In this document: piece by piece, positions 45,533-54,209 of the stretch | How the letters are laid out: every line of letters starts with the position of its first letter | Numbering within the stretch: the stretch's first letter is position 1 | Assembly (NCBI GenBank): GCA_937890595.1 | Contig: CALADM010000010.1 | Span: 120,379-184,378 of the forward strand | DNA: 64,000 bases | Source of the DNA: CAJMNU01 sp905214855 | GTDB taxonomy: Bacteria; Bacillota; Clostridia; Lachnospirales; Lachnospiraceae | Direction: 5' to 3' | Made by a program: the position numbers and the translations under genes | The notes under the pieces: model-generated | What the model was told of the DNA's origin: nothing | The model's database searches: none | What the model saw: the letters and a program-made list of their open reading frames with translations, nothing else

Positions 45533-45976
45533 TTACACCAACTTTGCTAAAATACCATTTACAAAAGATGGTGAATCATTTCCTCCGAACTTTTTCGCCA
45601 GTTCTACAGCCTCATTGATCGCTACCTTTGTCGGAACAGTCTCATCATAGCGTATTTCAAATAAAGCGAGACGCAAAATAGCAACCTCAGCTCGTCCCAT
45701 ACGGCTGATCTTCCAACCTTCTGCCACTCCATTGATCGCAGCATCCAGTTCTTCTGTCTTTTCCAAAATCTTCTCTACTTTTTCCTTAATATATGCTCTA
45801 TCCTGTGCATCTGCTTCTGGATTGTGGAGAACCTCCTCGCTGCCGTCTTCCTGTGTTTCTTCCTCAGACGGTTCCTCAAAATACTGTTCCATTTGAGCCT
45901 CTTTTTCATCTTCCGGGTAAAAACCTGTACAGAACAGCATTTTAAAGCAATGCTCACGCAGACGTTTTCTATTCAT
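45533..45976 (-). CDS. nusB: Transcription antitermination factor NusB
   Basis: About 147 residues with the family N-terminus (NRKRLREHCFKMLF) and C-terminus (RAEVAILRLALFEI, VPTKVAINEAVELAKKFGG, SFVNGILAKL). An acidic insert of about 30 residues (EEPSEEETQEDGSEE) follows the first helices, a Lachnospiraceae trait. I place the start at ATG 45976 by homology; the open frame extends to a GTG at 46048 and no start has a good ribosome site, so translation may be regulated. Confidence 0.9.
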   Translation of the reverse strand: MNRKRLREHCFKMLFCTGFYPEDEKEAQMEQYFEEPSEEETQEDGSEEVLHNPEADAQDRAYIKEKVEKILEKTEELDAAINGVAEGWKISRMGRAEVAILRLALFEIRYDETVPTKVAINEAVELAKKFGGNDSPSFVNGILAKLV

Positions 45977-46129
45977 AAAATTTACATAGGCACACTCCCG
46001 CTTCCTTTCAATCGTGGGAAAGTACCTTTTCTCCTTTCTTGAAATCACACATTATATTCATTACTTTAGAATTTATGTTTACAGAGATGACCGCTGTCTT
46101 TTACTCTCAGCGGAATCACTCTGCCCTTT

Positions 46130-46181
46130 TGCTGCTGTCATCTACTGCTTACAGGCAGCATCTCTTGGTGACAGCAAATCG
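46130..46181 (-). other. Leader hairpin upstream of nusB
   Basis: Minus strand TGCTGTCA pairs with TGACAGCA, with an internal CTGC/GCAG stem. It lies between the asp23 terminator and nusB without a T run of its own, so it is not a simple terminator. A TATAAT at 46056-46051 follows. Possible leader structure or protein site. Confidence 0.3.
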
Positions 46182-46227
46182 AAAAATCAGGCTGTTACAA
46201 AGCAGATTTCTGATTTGTGACAGCCTG
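46182..46227 (-). terminator. Terminator of asp23
   Basis: Minus strand CAGGCTGTCACAAA pairs with TTTGTAACAGCCTG (one mismatch), then ATTTTTCG, starting six bases after the asp23 stop codon. Confidence 0.85.
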
Positions 46228-46233
46228 CGCTTC

Positions 46234-46647
46234 TTATTTTTCTTCGTCCAGGTTCACTCCTGCAATCCGAATATTAACATCCAGGACAGTCAGACCTGTC
46301 ATATTTTCAATCGCTGCTTTTACCCTGTCCTGTACTTTTTCACTGGTCTGCGGAATGCTGTACCCAAATTTGATGTTCAAAGACAGATCCACAGAAACAT
46401 GCTCCTCTGTCACATCCACCTTGACTCCCTTGGATAAATTCTTCATTCCCAATTTTCCAACCAGTTCATTGGTAATATTGCCGGCCATGGAATCCACGCC
46501 GTCCACCTCAGTTGCAGCGAGACCTGCTATGATTGCCACAACCTCATCGGCAATCTGCACCTCTCCTAATGTATTTTTCTCATACAGTTTATGGGTAGTT
46601 CTGCCCTCTGTTTCCTTAGCCACAACAAAATACCTCCTGTTCTCCAT
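46234..46647 (-). CDS. Asp23/Gls24 family protein (YqhY-like)
   Basis: 137 residues with LGEVQIADEVVAIIAGLAATEVDGV, the family start, and VHVSVDLSLNIKFGYSIP-like core followed by VQDRVKAAIENMTGLTVLDVNIRIAGV. Asp23 proteins attach to the membrane and relate to envelope stress; YqhY in this location has been linked to acetyl-CoA carboxylase control in Bacillus. Here the gene lies between spoIIIAH and nusB. Confidence 0.93.
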   Translation of the reverse strand: MENRRYFVVAKETEGRTTHKLYEKNTLGEVQIADEVVAIIAGLAATEVDGVDSMAGNITNELVGKLGMKNLSKGVKVDVTEEHVSVDLSLNIKFGYSIPQTSEKVQDRVKAAIENMTGLTVLDVNIRIAGVNLDEEK

Positions 46648-46717
46648 ACTAGGTTTATTATAACAAAGAACCTTGGATTTGGAAAGATATTTTTTCTTCT
46701 TTCTCTTCGCTTTCTGC

Positions 46718-47530
46718 TTACTCCTGTAAATCCATCAAAGAAATCACGATCTGATCTGCTGAAACCTCTGTTTTCCTCTTCACAATATCCTCAATCTGCG
46801 CTCTTTGTGGATCTGTAATGCTGGAGGCATTGATGACTACATCCACCTGTCCTTCTGTAATGCTTACCACCGGATCTGCAAAACCTTTTGCCATCAAAAG
46901 TGTCTCTGCTGCATTTTCTTTTTCAGCGATCGCGGTCATATTCACCATATTTTCAATAGCTCCCTGTTTTGCTGCTTCATCTAGCTGCTCATTATTGATA
47001 ATCTGGAGTAACGTATCCTTATTTTTTGCACGGATCTGTTCACGGCTCATCTGGGCATTCGCTATGTAATCGGATACAGACATACCACTTGTAAGCACTG
47101 CCTCTCCCGGATTCTCAATTCCTGTCTCATTTGCATCTGTCAAGATCTCACCTGCCGCTTCACCAGAAACTGTTTGACCAGAAACTGTTTGACCAGAAAC
47201 TTGCCCAGATGTATCTGCACTTGCTGATACTTCATTAGAAGATACTTCCAACTGTGCCGTTCCCTGCTCTGATGACACATTTTGGAGTGTTCCATCTCCT
47301 TCTGTCGGATCATCCAGACTTGCAATTTCTGTCAAACCTTCTGGGAATAAATTTTCTGATGCTTGATTCTCATTCAAGATCGCTTCATCGGAAATATCCA
47401 TCATCCCAGCCTCATAGACTTCTCCGCTCAATACTTCCTCCTTTCCGGCATAATTTAAATATCCAGCCGCTGCGATCATGATCGCTAATGTCGTAATGAT
47501 CATCTGATTTTTTCGAAATCCCTTTTTCAC
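46718..47530 (-). CDS. spoIIIAH: Stage III sporulation protein AH
   Basis: Mother-cell protein that spans the outer forespore membrane and pairs with SpoIIQ-type proteins to form the feeding channel. About 270 residues: membrane segment at 9-25 (MIITTLAIMIAAAGYLNYAG), a low-complexity linker with VSGQT repeats, and a C-terminal ring-building domain (SREQIRAKNKDTLLQIINN to VISLMDL). Start is GTG 47530, nine bases after AGGAGG; a GTG at 47548 would lie in the ribosome site. Confidence 0.94.
   Translation of the reverse strand: MKKGFRKNQMIITTLAIMIAAAGYLNYAGKEEVLSGEVYEAGMMDISDEAILNENQASENLFPEGLTEIASLDDPTEGDGTLQNVSSEQGTAQLEVSSNEVSASADTSGQVSGQTVSGQTVSGEAAGEILTDANETGIENPGEAVLTSGMSVSDYIANAQMSREQIRAKNKDTLLQIINNEQLDEAAKQGAIENMVNMTAIAEKENAAETLLMAKGFADPVVSITEGQVDVVINASSITDPQRAQIEDIVKRKTEVSADQIVISLMDLQE
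47162..47201. repeat. 15-bp tandem repeat within spoIIIAH
   Basis: ACCAGAAACTGTTTG twice, then a partial third copy. It codes for TVSGQ repeats in the linker and can change copy number without changing frame. Confidence 0.85.
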
Positions 47531-47544
47531 AATAAATTTCCTCC

Positions 47545-48132
47545 TCACTCAACCCGCTTTAATACTTTTATTTTATGTGGAGGCACACCAAATAATGCCT
47601 CAGCTGCTTCGGAAATTTCCGCCTTTATCTTCGTATTGTCCGCTCCCTGTGCACAGATGATGATTCCTTCGATCTCTGGAAAAATCTCTTTTTGTACCAC
47701 TGCATCTTCTTCCTGACTATTCCCTGTAAGAACAGTCTCCCATGTTTCCTCCCATGTTTTTGTCAATCTCTTACTTCCATCTGAAGTATCTTCTTCCTGT
47801 GTCCCACTGTTTCTTTTGTCTGTAAGGAACACTTTTTCTTGTGAAGTACGCAGTACCAACATCACATCTACTTTTCCCACTCCTTCCACACATTCTAGTA
47901 TATCCTTTAGTCGTTTTTCCATTTTTTCTTCATATCCCATCTCTCCCCCAGCAACAACAGATCTGGAAGTGGAAACTTGTGCCATCTCTTGATTATTTGA
48001 ATTTTGCGTATTCGTTTGATCGGAAATATCCATAGCCTGTTTTTCCGGCATACCTGAAATCAAGAGTAACAAACCAGCCAGCAGCAAAATCAAAAATTTG
48101 TCCTTATCTTTCTTCCAATTGAATTTCCACAT
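47545..48132 (-). CDS. spoIIIAG: Stage III sporulation protein AG
   Basis: 195 residues, one membrane segment near 13-28, then an outer domain with the ring-building motif (RLKDILECVEGVGKVDVMLVL) like SpoIIIAH and secretin/EscJ subunits. Part of the SpoIIIA-SpoIIQ channel in the outer forespore membrane. Overlaps spoIIIAF by 29 bases. Confidence 0.95.
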   Translation of the reverse strand: MWKFNWKKDKDKFLILLLAGLLLLISGMPEKQAMDISDQTNTQNSNNQEMAQVSTSRSVVAGGEMGYEEKMEKRLKDILECVEGVGKVDVMLVLRTSQEKVFLTDKRNSGTQEEDTSDGSKRLTKTWEETWETVLTGNSQEEDAVVQKEIFPEIEGIIICAQGADNTKIKAEISEAAEALFGVPPHKIKVLKRVE

Positions 48133-48661
48133 GGCTATCCTCCACTCTGTAATATTCTATGATCTTCTCCTTCAAACGGTTCTTCGCTTTCAAAGATTCC
48201 AATCGCTTTTCCTCATCATTCTTGGAATCACCCATAAACACAGCACCCATTCGTATTTTTGTAACTCTTCCAAAACATTCATGTTCTTTCTGATCTTCAA
48301 TCTCTATTTTGACCCATTTCGTTTCCAGTTCAAACTCTTTTGCGATCTGTGAAAGTTCTTCTCCCACTGCCTGCTCATAGCGTTCCATAACTGTTTTTTT
48401 CTGTTGCTCCTCTGCCCCAAGAATCTGTCTCTCTAATTCTCTTGTGTCCTGTTTAAAAGAAAATTCCTGATAAAATCTTACCATTTCTTTTTCCAGATGC
48501 ATTCCTCCCAAAAATGGCTTTAAAACCAACAAGATCAATACAATACCTGCGAAAAAACGTATATATTTCTCATAGGATCTTGCAGGAAGCAAAGAAATCA
48601 ATACTGTCACAAAAATCATATAGTATGCAATATTTTGAACCCAATCTGTCAAAAAAGCCAT
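48104..48661 (-). CDS. spoIIIAF: Stage III sporulation protein AF
   Basis: 185 residues with two membrane segments (about 10-24, 36-52) and a soluble C-terminal domain. I choose ATG 48661 (MAFLTDWVQNIAYYMIFVTV) because GAGG lies seven bases upstream and the family starts here; the open frame reaches 48826, inside spoIIIAE. Overlaps spoIIIAG. Confidence 0.93.
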   Translation of the reverse strand: MAFLTDWVQNIAYYMIFVTVLISLLPARSYEKYIRFFAGIVLILLVLKPFLGGMHLEKEMVRFYQEFSFKQDTRELERQILGAEEQQKKTVMERYEQAVGEELSQIAKEFELETKWVKIEIEDQKEHECFGRVTKIRMGAVFMGDSKNDEEKRLESLKAKNRLKEKIIEYYRVEDSHVEIQLEER

Positions 48662-48677
48662 GTAGTGTCCTCTTTTC

Positions 48678-49835
48678 TTATCCTCCCGAAAAATATGTGA
48701 CACTCCCAAATGTACAAAGAAGTGCAATGGAAATAAAAAACAAAGCACATACTGTAAACACCATCTGAAGCAGCAATTTATGCCCTTGTGCCGCTCCCAA
48801 AATACAGGATACGATTCTTTTATCACACACTGGCTGTAAGATTGCTGCTGCCAAATGGCAAAACAGCATAAAAAGGAATAGTTTTAAAAGTGGGATCGCA
48901 CAGATTGCTGCCAGAATAAAAAGTGCAGTAACTCCTATGGTATTTCGGATCAGAACCCCTGACCCTAATACCATCTGTACTGCTGTCCCTGCTGCCTGCC
49001 CGATCCCAGGAATCATCTGCACTGCCTTCTGCACAGTTCCAGTCTTTACCGCATCCGCATACGGCAAAATCATTCCCTGCAGCAAATGAATCCCCATCAC
49101 AATACCAATCAGGCTTTTCATTCCCCAACTCACTGTCTTTTCTACCAGTGAGATCATTCTGGAAAGAAGGTCTTCCTGCGTGATATGCCCTGCTAAGACC
49201 AGAAAAAAGTAAGTTTTTAAAAGTGGGATACAAGCCAATTGTATCAGTCTCTCTGCTGCATAGATCCAAAACAAAACAGCCTCATACATAACTACTGCAC
49301 TTCCTACCTGCCCAGCAAAAGCAAATGCAATGAAATAAGAAGGCATTAAAATCCGCATAAACCCTATACTCTTTTCTATGACTCCCTCTGCCACAGAAAG
49401 CGCACTAAAGAATCCTGCCCCCAAAAGAGAAAACAATAACAGACAAGTTGCATAGAATCCAGCATTCGAAATCTGACTTTTTTCAAATACAGAAGCAAAA
49501 TTTGTAAAGACTGCACCTGCTATCCCGATCGCTAAAATCTGGATAAAAATCTTTTTTCCTGATGAAATCTCTGAAAATAAAACATCCTTCACAGATTGCA
49601 AAATCTTCTCTCCAGCTTCTTTCCACTCACCTTTCATACACAAATGCATCATTTCCTGAAACGAAAGATTTTTCCCGCCTCCCTGCAATGTTTCCAAATA
49701 TGTCTGGATCTGCGTAAAATCAAACATATCCTCCATCTCTGTTTGGTCGGAATCATCTGCATATGCTATTTTTCCAAAAAAACAAAAAAAGAAAAGCAGG
49801 CTCAATATAAAGAGCAAAACCCTGTTCTTTTTCAT
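48678..49835 (-). CDS. spoIIIAE: Stage III sporulation protein AE
   Basis: About 385 residues. Signal peptide (KKNRVLLFILSLLFFFCFFG..AYA), then seven or so membrane segments (FIQILAIGIAGAVFTNFASV, LIGIVMGIHLLQGMIL). Membrane core of the SpoIIIA complex. In-frame ATGs at 49853, 49847 and 49835 are close together; the last fits the family N-terminus but its ribosome site GGAGAGG is too near, so the true start may be one of the others. Confidence 0.94.
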   Translation of the reverse strand: MKKNRVLLFILSLLFFFCFFGKIAYADDSDQTEMEDMFDFTQIQTYLETLQGGGKNLSFQEMMHLCMKGEWKEAGEKILQSVKDVLFSEISSGKKIFIQILAIGIAGAVFTNFASVFEKSQISNAGFYATCLLLFSLLGAGFFSALSVAEGVIEKSIGFMRILMPSYFIAFAFAGQVGSAVVMYEAVLFWIYAAERLIQLACIPLLKTYFFLVLAGHITQEDLLSRMISLVEKTVSWGMKSLIGIVMGIHLLQGMILPYADAVKTGTVQKAVQMIPGIGQAAGTAVQMVLGSGVLIRNTIGVTALFILAAICAIPLLKLFLFMLFCHLAAAILQPVCDKRIVSCILGAAQGHKLLLQMVFTVCALFFISIALLCTFGSVTYFSGG

Positions 49836-49908
49836 CCCTCTCCGCATTGTCATTTTTCTGATCTTCTCTATTCTTTCTGTTTTCTATCTCATCTCAACAT
49901 TATATTTC

Positions 49909-50295
49909 CTATTCCATACATGTCTTCAAAGTCTCCAAAAGGGACAGCAGGATCGGCATACTGACTGCCAAAATAGACAATTTCCCAAAAATTTCAATCT
50001 GTGTTCCAATGGAAGCATATCCCGAATCCCGACAGATGCCGGACGCAAACTCTGCAATATAAGTAATTCCTACCATTTTCAGTAAAGTATTCAGATATAC
50101 ATAGTTCATCTGAATAAACTCCTGAATAGTTCGGATCGTCTCCAAAATACTGGAAAGTTTTTCCACCCCATAAAGAAAGATAAAAACCGCTGCTGCCAGT
50201 CCCAGATACATACCATATTCACTTTTAATACTCTTTAGTGGAACTGCCAGAAGAACCGCCACGATCCCAGTCAGTCCGATCAACAAGATCGACAT
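49909..50295 (-). CDS. spoIIIAD: Stage III sporulation protein AD
   Basis: 129 residues, three membrane segments; start MSILLIGLTGIVAVLLAV at ATG 50295. The conserved VYLNTLLKMVGITYIAEFASGICRDSG core identifies it. The frame is open to 50328 without a better ribosome site. Confidence 0.94.
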   Translation of the reverse strand: MSILLIGLTGIVAVLLAVPLKSIKSEYGMYLGLAAAVFIFLYGVEKLSSILETIRTIQEFIQMNYVYLNTLLKMVGITYIAEFASGICRDSGYASIGTQIEIFGKLSILAVSMPILLSLLETLKTCME

Positions 50296-50375
50296 TCTTT
50301 CACCACCCATTTTTACCCAGATACCCAAGCTACTGTCATTTGATAGGATATACCGTTATTTTTCCTGTTGAGACT

Positions 50376-50570
50376 TTATAATGCAAATAATTTTTTAATT
50401 GTGTCAAACAATTCATATATGTAAGGAACTAGCCAGAATAACACCAGTACAAGACCAGCAAGACTTGTAAGAAATGCCTGTTCTTCCCTGCCGCTGTGTT
50501 TCAATACCTGACAGACCATAGAAACCAGAATTCCTACTGCTGCGATTCGAAAAATCAAATTTACACTCAT
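50376..50570 (-). CDS. spoIIIAC: Stage III sporulation protein AC
   Basis: 64 residues, two membrane segments, starting MSVNLIFRIAAVGILVSMV. ATG 50570 follows GAGGGGGGAA by four bases; the upstream extension to 50666 overlaps spoIIIAB and is not real. Typical tiny membrane subunit of the complex. Confidence 0.93.
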   Translation of the reverse strand: MSVNLIFRIAAVGILVSMVCQVLKHSGREEQAFLTSLAGLVLVLFWLVPYIYELFDTIKKLFAL

Positions 50571-50611
50571 CGCATTCCCCCCTCGTACCATAGTAATATT
50601 GTTGATATCTT

Positions 50612-51127
50612 CTATATCAGGACAATGACCAAAAAGATTCCGGACAAAATCCCAAGACTTGTGCAAAGACGTACTTTACCATCCAAACTGCTTTGAAATG
50701 TCTTTTCTGCCCATTCCAGTCTCTCCAGATACAGATTTAATGTCTTTTCCTGCATGGATAGATCAAGATATCCCAATTCACTTCCAAATTGTTCAAACTC
50801 TGACAGATCTTGTTTTTCCAACGCCCACTCTTCCTGTATTTTCCCCAACTCCTCTATCCATATCTCTCTCAGGGAACTTCCCTCTCCTTCTTCTAATTTA
50901 TCTGCCACTGCAAGAAAAAATGACTGCACTGGATCAGGCATTCTTTCTCCAGTCTCTTTCAAAGCCTCACCGATCGGGGCATTGGCATACAAAATCTGCC
51001 CTCTCAGGGTGATCACTGCCTTTTTTAATATCCGAATTGCCCTAAGTCTCTTTTTTTGATAGTCTGCGAATGCCAGACCAAATCCTGTGCATGCTGTAAA
51101 AACCAAAATTGCCCCCATCCATTTCAC
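50612..51127 (-). CDS. spoIIIAB: Stage III sporulation protein AB
   Basis: 171 residues with hydrophobic segments at both ends (5-20, 155-170) and a helical domain between. Family words are LGFADYQKKRLRAI-like start, LRGQILYANAPIGEAL and the final LCTSLGILSGIFLVIVLI. Homologous to GspF-type platform proteins. Confidence 0.93.
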   Translation of the reverse strand: MKWMGAILVFTACTGFGLAFADYQKKRLRAIRILKKAVITLRGQILYANAPIGEALKETGERMPDPVQSFFLAVADKLEEGEGSSLREIWIEELGKIQEEWALEKQDLSEFEQFGSELGYLDLSMQEKTLNLYLERLEWAEKTFQSSLDGKVRLCTSLGILSGIFLVIVLI

Positions 51128-51167
51128 TGTTATCCAGCTCCTCCTTCCATATCATGTTTATTTTACT

Positions 51168-52064
51168 TTATTTTAAACGGCTGCCATCTGCATCATATAT
51201 ACCGCAAATTTCCCCTGGCATCTTTCCCTTTTTTAAGACCAGATATCTCTCAAATATCCTGTGTTTCCATAATTCCGCAAAAAATGGTTTCTGACGGATA
51301 TCTTCTATTGAGGAAGCATGAACAGTTGCCAAAATCTGACATCCACATTTCATCACTGTCTCAAGTGCTTTTCTGTCCTCTTCGCCTCCAATTTCATCTA
51401 CTGCCACTATCTGTGGTGCCATTGTTCTAATCAGCATCATCATGCCTGCTCCTTTCGGACAGCAATCCAAAATATCCGTTCTTGGACCTAGATCATTCTG
51501 TGCAATCCCCTGATAGCAGGCAGCAATCTCAGAACGCTCATCTACCACTCCAACATTCATACCCCTCTCTGAAAGAAGACGTACCAGATCTCTAAGAAGA
51601 GTTGTCTTTCCGCACCCTGGAGGAGAAAGAATCAGTGTACTGCACATCTCTCCATGATACATGACATATGGAACAACCAAGTCAGCGCATCCTTTTATCT
51701 GATGTGCCATTCGAATATTGATGGAAGAAATATATTTCATGGTTTTTATCGTTCCCTGTTCCACAACAACCTTTCCGACAATTCCAATCCTATGACCACC
51801 CTGCACCGTAAAAAAGCCCTGCCGCAATTCTTCCTCATGTGCATAAAGAGAATGACGGCTTACACTCTCTATAAACTGTCGGATATCTTCCCTTGTTACT
51901 GTCCCTGCATCATCCAGCATCCATTCCCGATTTCCCAGTTTTACTACCACAGGCATCCCTACACGCAAACGGATTTCCTGTATATGATTCCATTGTTCTT
52001 TTAAACTGTTCAATTTTTCTTTCAAACTGATAGGAAACAGTTTCCAAAGCTCCTGATTTTCCAT
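51168..52064 (-). CDS. spoIIIAA: Stage III sporulation protein AA
   Basis: Cytoplasmic ATPase of the SpoIIIA complex in the mother cell, related to secretion ATPases. 298 residues from ATG 52064, which has AAAGGAGG seven bases upstream; the frame extends to 52148 through the promoter. Walker A SPPGCGKTTLLRDL, Walker B QIVAVDEIGGEEDRKAL, and the VVDERSEIA motif are present. First gene of the eight-gene operon. Confidence 0.95.
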   Translation of the reverse strand: MENQELWKLFPISLKEKLNSLKEQWNHIQEIRLRVGMPVVVKLGNREWMLDDAGTVTREDIRQFIESVSRHSLYAHEEELRQGFFTVQGGHRIGIVGKVVVEQGTIKTMKYISSINIRMAHQIKGCADLVVPYVMYHGEMCSTLILSPPGCGKTTLLRDLVRLLSERGMNVGVVDERSEIAACYQGIAQNDLGPRTDILDCCPKGAGMMMLIRTMAPQIVAVDEIGGEEDRKALETVMKCGCQILATVHASSIEDIRQKPFFAELWKHRIFERYLVLKKGKMPGEICGIYDADGSRLK

Positions 52065-52085
52065 CTCTTTTCCTCCTTTACCCTC

Positions 52086-52114
52086 AATATATGAGACATG
52101 CTTCAAAATAGAAC
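52086..52114 (-). promoter_or_regulatory. Candidate sigma-E promoter of the spoIIIA operon
   Basis: Minus strand GTTCTATT (52114-52107; 6 of 8 to the sigma-E -35), 13-base spacer, CATATATT (52093-52086; full match to CATAYAHT). Predicted start is near 52079, just before the ribosome site. The operon is under sigma-E in Bacillus, so the match is expected. Confidence 0.65.
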
Positions 52115-52180
52115 TCTTCTTTTGGTTCGATTTTTTTGTAATATGCATATATATGAATAAACAAAGAAAAGGTGACTGTC

Positions 52181-53035
52181 ATGCAAAAACACTTTTTTTA
52201 TACTTTCTTTCATTCACAGCATCCCCGCCATATCAAAGCTGCTGCCGGTATCTGTTGTCTCCTGTTCTCTGCCTATTTTGCCGGAGCCGCTGCCGCACGT
52301 CTTCTCCCACCAAAATCTATTGAAACCTCCTCTTCCTCAGAAAACAACTGGGGACTTGGATTTTCAGGGGAAGGAATGCCCCCCACAGGAAATGCCTCCT
52401 CTTCTGATTTAAAGAACTATCATGCCGCCTACATAGACGACACAAAAGAAAAAGTAATCTATCTCACCTTTGACTGCGGGTATGAGAACGGAAATACTCC
52501 CTTGATACTGGATGCTCTAAAAAAGCACAATGCACCTGCCACATTTTTTGTCGTTGGCAATTATCTTGAGACCAGCCCTGAATTAGTCAAACGGATGATC
52601 AAAGAAGGTCATATTGTTGCCAATCATACCTATCATCATCCAAACATGTCCGAAATTGCCACAAAAGAATCTTTTCAAAAAGAACTTTCTTCTGTAGAAG
52701 AACTTTATCAGGAAATCACAGGGTCTCCCATGATTTCTTACTATCGACCTCCTCAGGGGAAATACAGCATTTCCAATCTTCAAATGGCTCATGACTTGGG
52801 ATATACCACTTTTTTCTGGAGTCTTGCCTATGTGGATTGGATTCAAGATAAACAGCCATCTAAAGAAGAGGCTTTCCAGAAACTCCTTTCCCGCATTCAT
52901 CCAGGAGCTGTTGTTCTTTTGCACAATACCTCATCCACAAATGGAAGTATCTTAGACGAACTTCTCACCAAATGGGAAGAAATGGGTTATCATTTTGCAC
53001 CTCTATCTGATCTGGAAAAAAAGATAACCTCCTGA
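52181..53035 (+). CDS. PdaA-like polysaccharide deacetylase
   Basis: 284 residues: membrane or signal segment near 20-40, then a NodB domain with TFDCGYENGN (catalytic Asp), HTYHHPNM (metal His pair), RPPQGKYS and LLHNTS. This matches the PdaA type that makes muramic delta-lactam in spore cortex, consistent with divergent placement from spoIIIAA; a vegetative peptidoglycan role is the alternative. ATG 52181 follows AAAGG by eight bases. No confident sigma-G promoter was found. Confidence 0.88.
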   Translation: MQKHFFYTFFHSQHPRHIKAAAGICCLLFSAYFAGAAAARLLPPKSIETSSSSENNWGLGFSGEGMPPTGNASSSDLKNYHAAYIDDTKEKVIYLTFDCGYENGNTPLILDALKKHNAPATFFVVGNYLETSPELVKRMIKEGHIVANHTYHHPNMSEIATKESFQKELSSVEELYQEITGSPMISYYRPPQGKYSISNLQMAHDLGYTTFFWSLAYVDWIQDKQPSKEEAFQKLLSRIHPGAVVLLHNTSSTNGSILDELLTKWEEMGYHFAPLSDLEKKITS

Positions 53036-53070
53036 TATCCCTTTTTCCGCAAACTAAAAATCCGTCAACT

Positions 53071-53126
53071 AAAAGGAGGCTGCTGCTTAAATAGATGATA
53101 CTTCGTCTATTTTTGCAACAGCCTCC
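53071..53126 (-). terminator. Terminator of the esterase gene
   Basis: Minus strand GGAGGCTG pairs with CAGCCTCC, with an inner AATAGA/TCTATT stem, followed by TTTTAG. It lies between convergent genes; the plus-strand side lacks a T run. Confidence 0.75.
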
Positions 53127-53162
53127 CTGTTATCTAAGAAGCCTTTACTGTTTTATTCTTTC

Positions 53163-54155
53163 TTATTTAGAAAACTTTCTTCGCTTTTTACGTATTTTTT
53201 TCCCTATGCTCCGAATTACTTCTCCATCTGTTTTTCTTTGAATATGGCATACGATCCTTATAAAATGTCCAGCTTCTTCCCATGCCTCTCTGCTCTCTGG
53301 TATCAGACCAAGACTCATCTGAAATACGTGGAACATTCCATCATATACTGAAAGACGACACTTTCTTCCGGCTTCCCTCATTTTTTGTACCGCACGGAGT
53401 GTATCACTTAAAAGCATTTCATCACTTCCTACCTGAAATAACATAGGAGGCAGCTTATGATATTTCCCAAATACTGGAGATAAATATGGATTTTCAGGAT
53501 CTGCATCCCCTATATAGCTGGAATGATACAGCATACTTTCTCTTGAATTGCCAAACAAAGGATCATTTTCATAGTTTGTATCATAACTCTCTCCACTGCA
53601 TGTCAGATCTGTCCAAGGCGACATCAGAAGGACACCTGCCGGAAGCGGTATCTTATGATCTCTCAAATACATGCAAAGTGCCATTGCCAGACCACCCCCT
53701 GCGGAATCCCCTGCCACCACGATCTGAGACGGTGAGTAGCGTTTTTCCCGCAGCAGCCATTTATATGCACGCACTGCATCTTCTAAAGCAGCCGGATGTG
53801 TATGTTTGGGAGCTACACGGTAATCTATCGTAAGAACATCTCCCCCTAAACTCTGCTCTGAATACTTTACCGCAAACTTTCGATAAATATTCTTCATTGG
53901 ACCGATATAACCGCCTCCATGAAGTTGGAGAATCACTCTGCCTGTCACAACATGGGAAGGTTTTAAATACTCCATTTTAAACTCTCCCATATCAACGATC
54001 TCATACTGATACCCAGACGGGCATTTCCATGCTGGCTCAACTGGATTCTTTCTGAATTCTCCTGTTTGGATCGGATCTTTTAAAGAAGTCTCCATGACAT
54101 CATGGATCAGATCTTTCATCAATCTTCCCCTCACACTTGCTTTTTTTGTTCTCAT
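53163..54155 (-). CDS. Alpha/beta hydrolase, HSL-type esterase
   Basis: 330 residues. Oxyanion motif LHGGGYIG, nucleophile Ser in VVAGDSAGGGLAMAL, catalytic Asp in VGSDEMLLSD and His in YDGMFHVF: the complete hormone-sensitive-lipase-like esterase set. No signal peptide. It lies 54 bases after the acyltransferase-like gene, so a matched acyl-ester making and breaking pair is possible (inference). C-terminus is very basic (KKIRKKRRKFSK). Confidence 0.9.
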   Translation of the reverse strand: MRTKKASVRGRLMKDLIHDVMETSLKDPIQTGEFRKNPVEPAWKCPSGYQYEIVDMGEFKMEYLKPSHVVTGRVILQLHGGGYIGPMKNIYRKFAVKYSEQSLGGDVLTIDYRVAPKHTHPAALEDAVRAYKWLLREKRYSPSQIVVAGDSAGGGLAMALCMYLRDHKIPLPAGVLLMSPWTDLTCSGESYDTNYENDPLFGNSRESMLYHSSYIGDADPENPYLSPVFGKYHKLPPMLFQVGSDEMLLSDTLRAVQKMREAGRKCRLSVYDGMFHVFQMSLGLIPESREAWEEAGHFIRIVCHIQRKTDGEVIRSIGKKIRKKRRKFSK

Positions 54156-54209
54156 ATCTTCTTTTTCCTTTTTATATCTTAATTACTGATGACAGATCCC
54201 TAAAAATCA

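Noticed and set aside
53071..53126. Terminator for the PdaA-like gene on the plus strand
   Set aside because: No T run follows the hairpin on that strand, so I assign it to the minus-strand esterase gene only.
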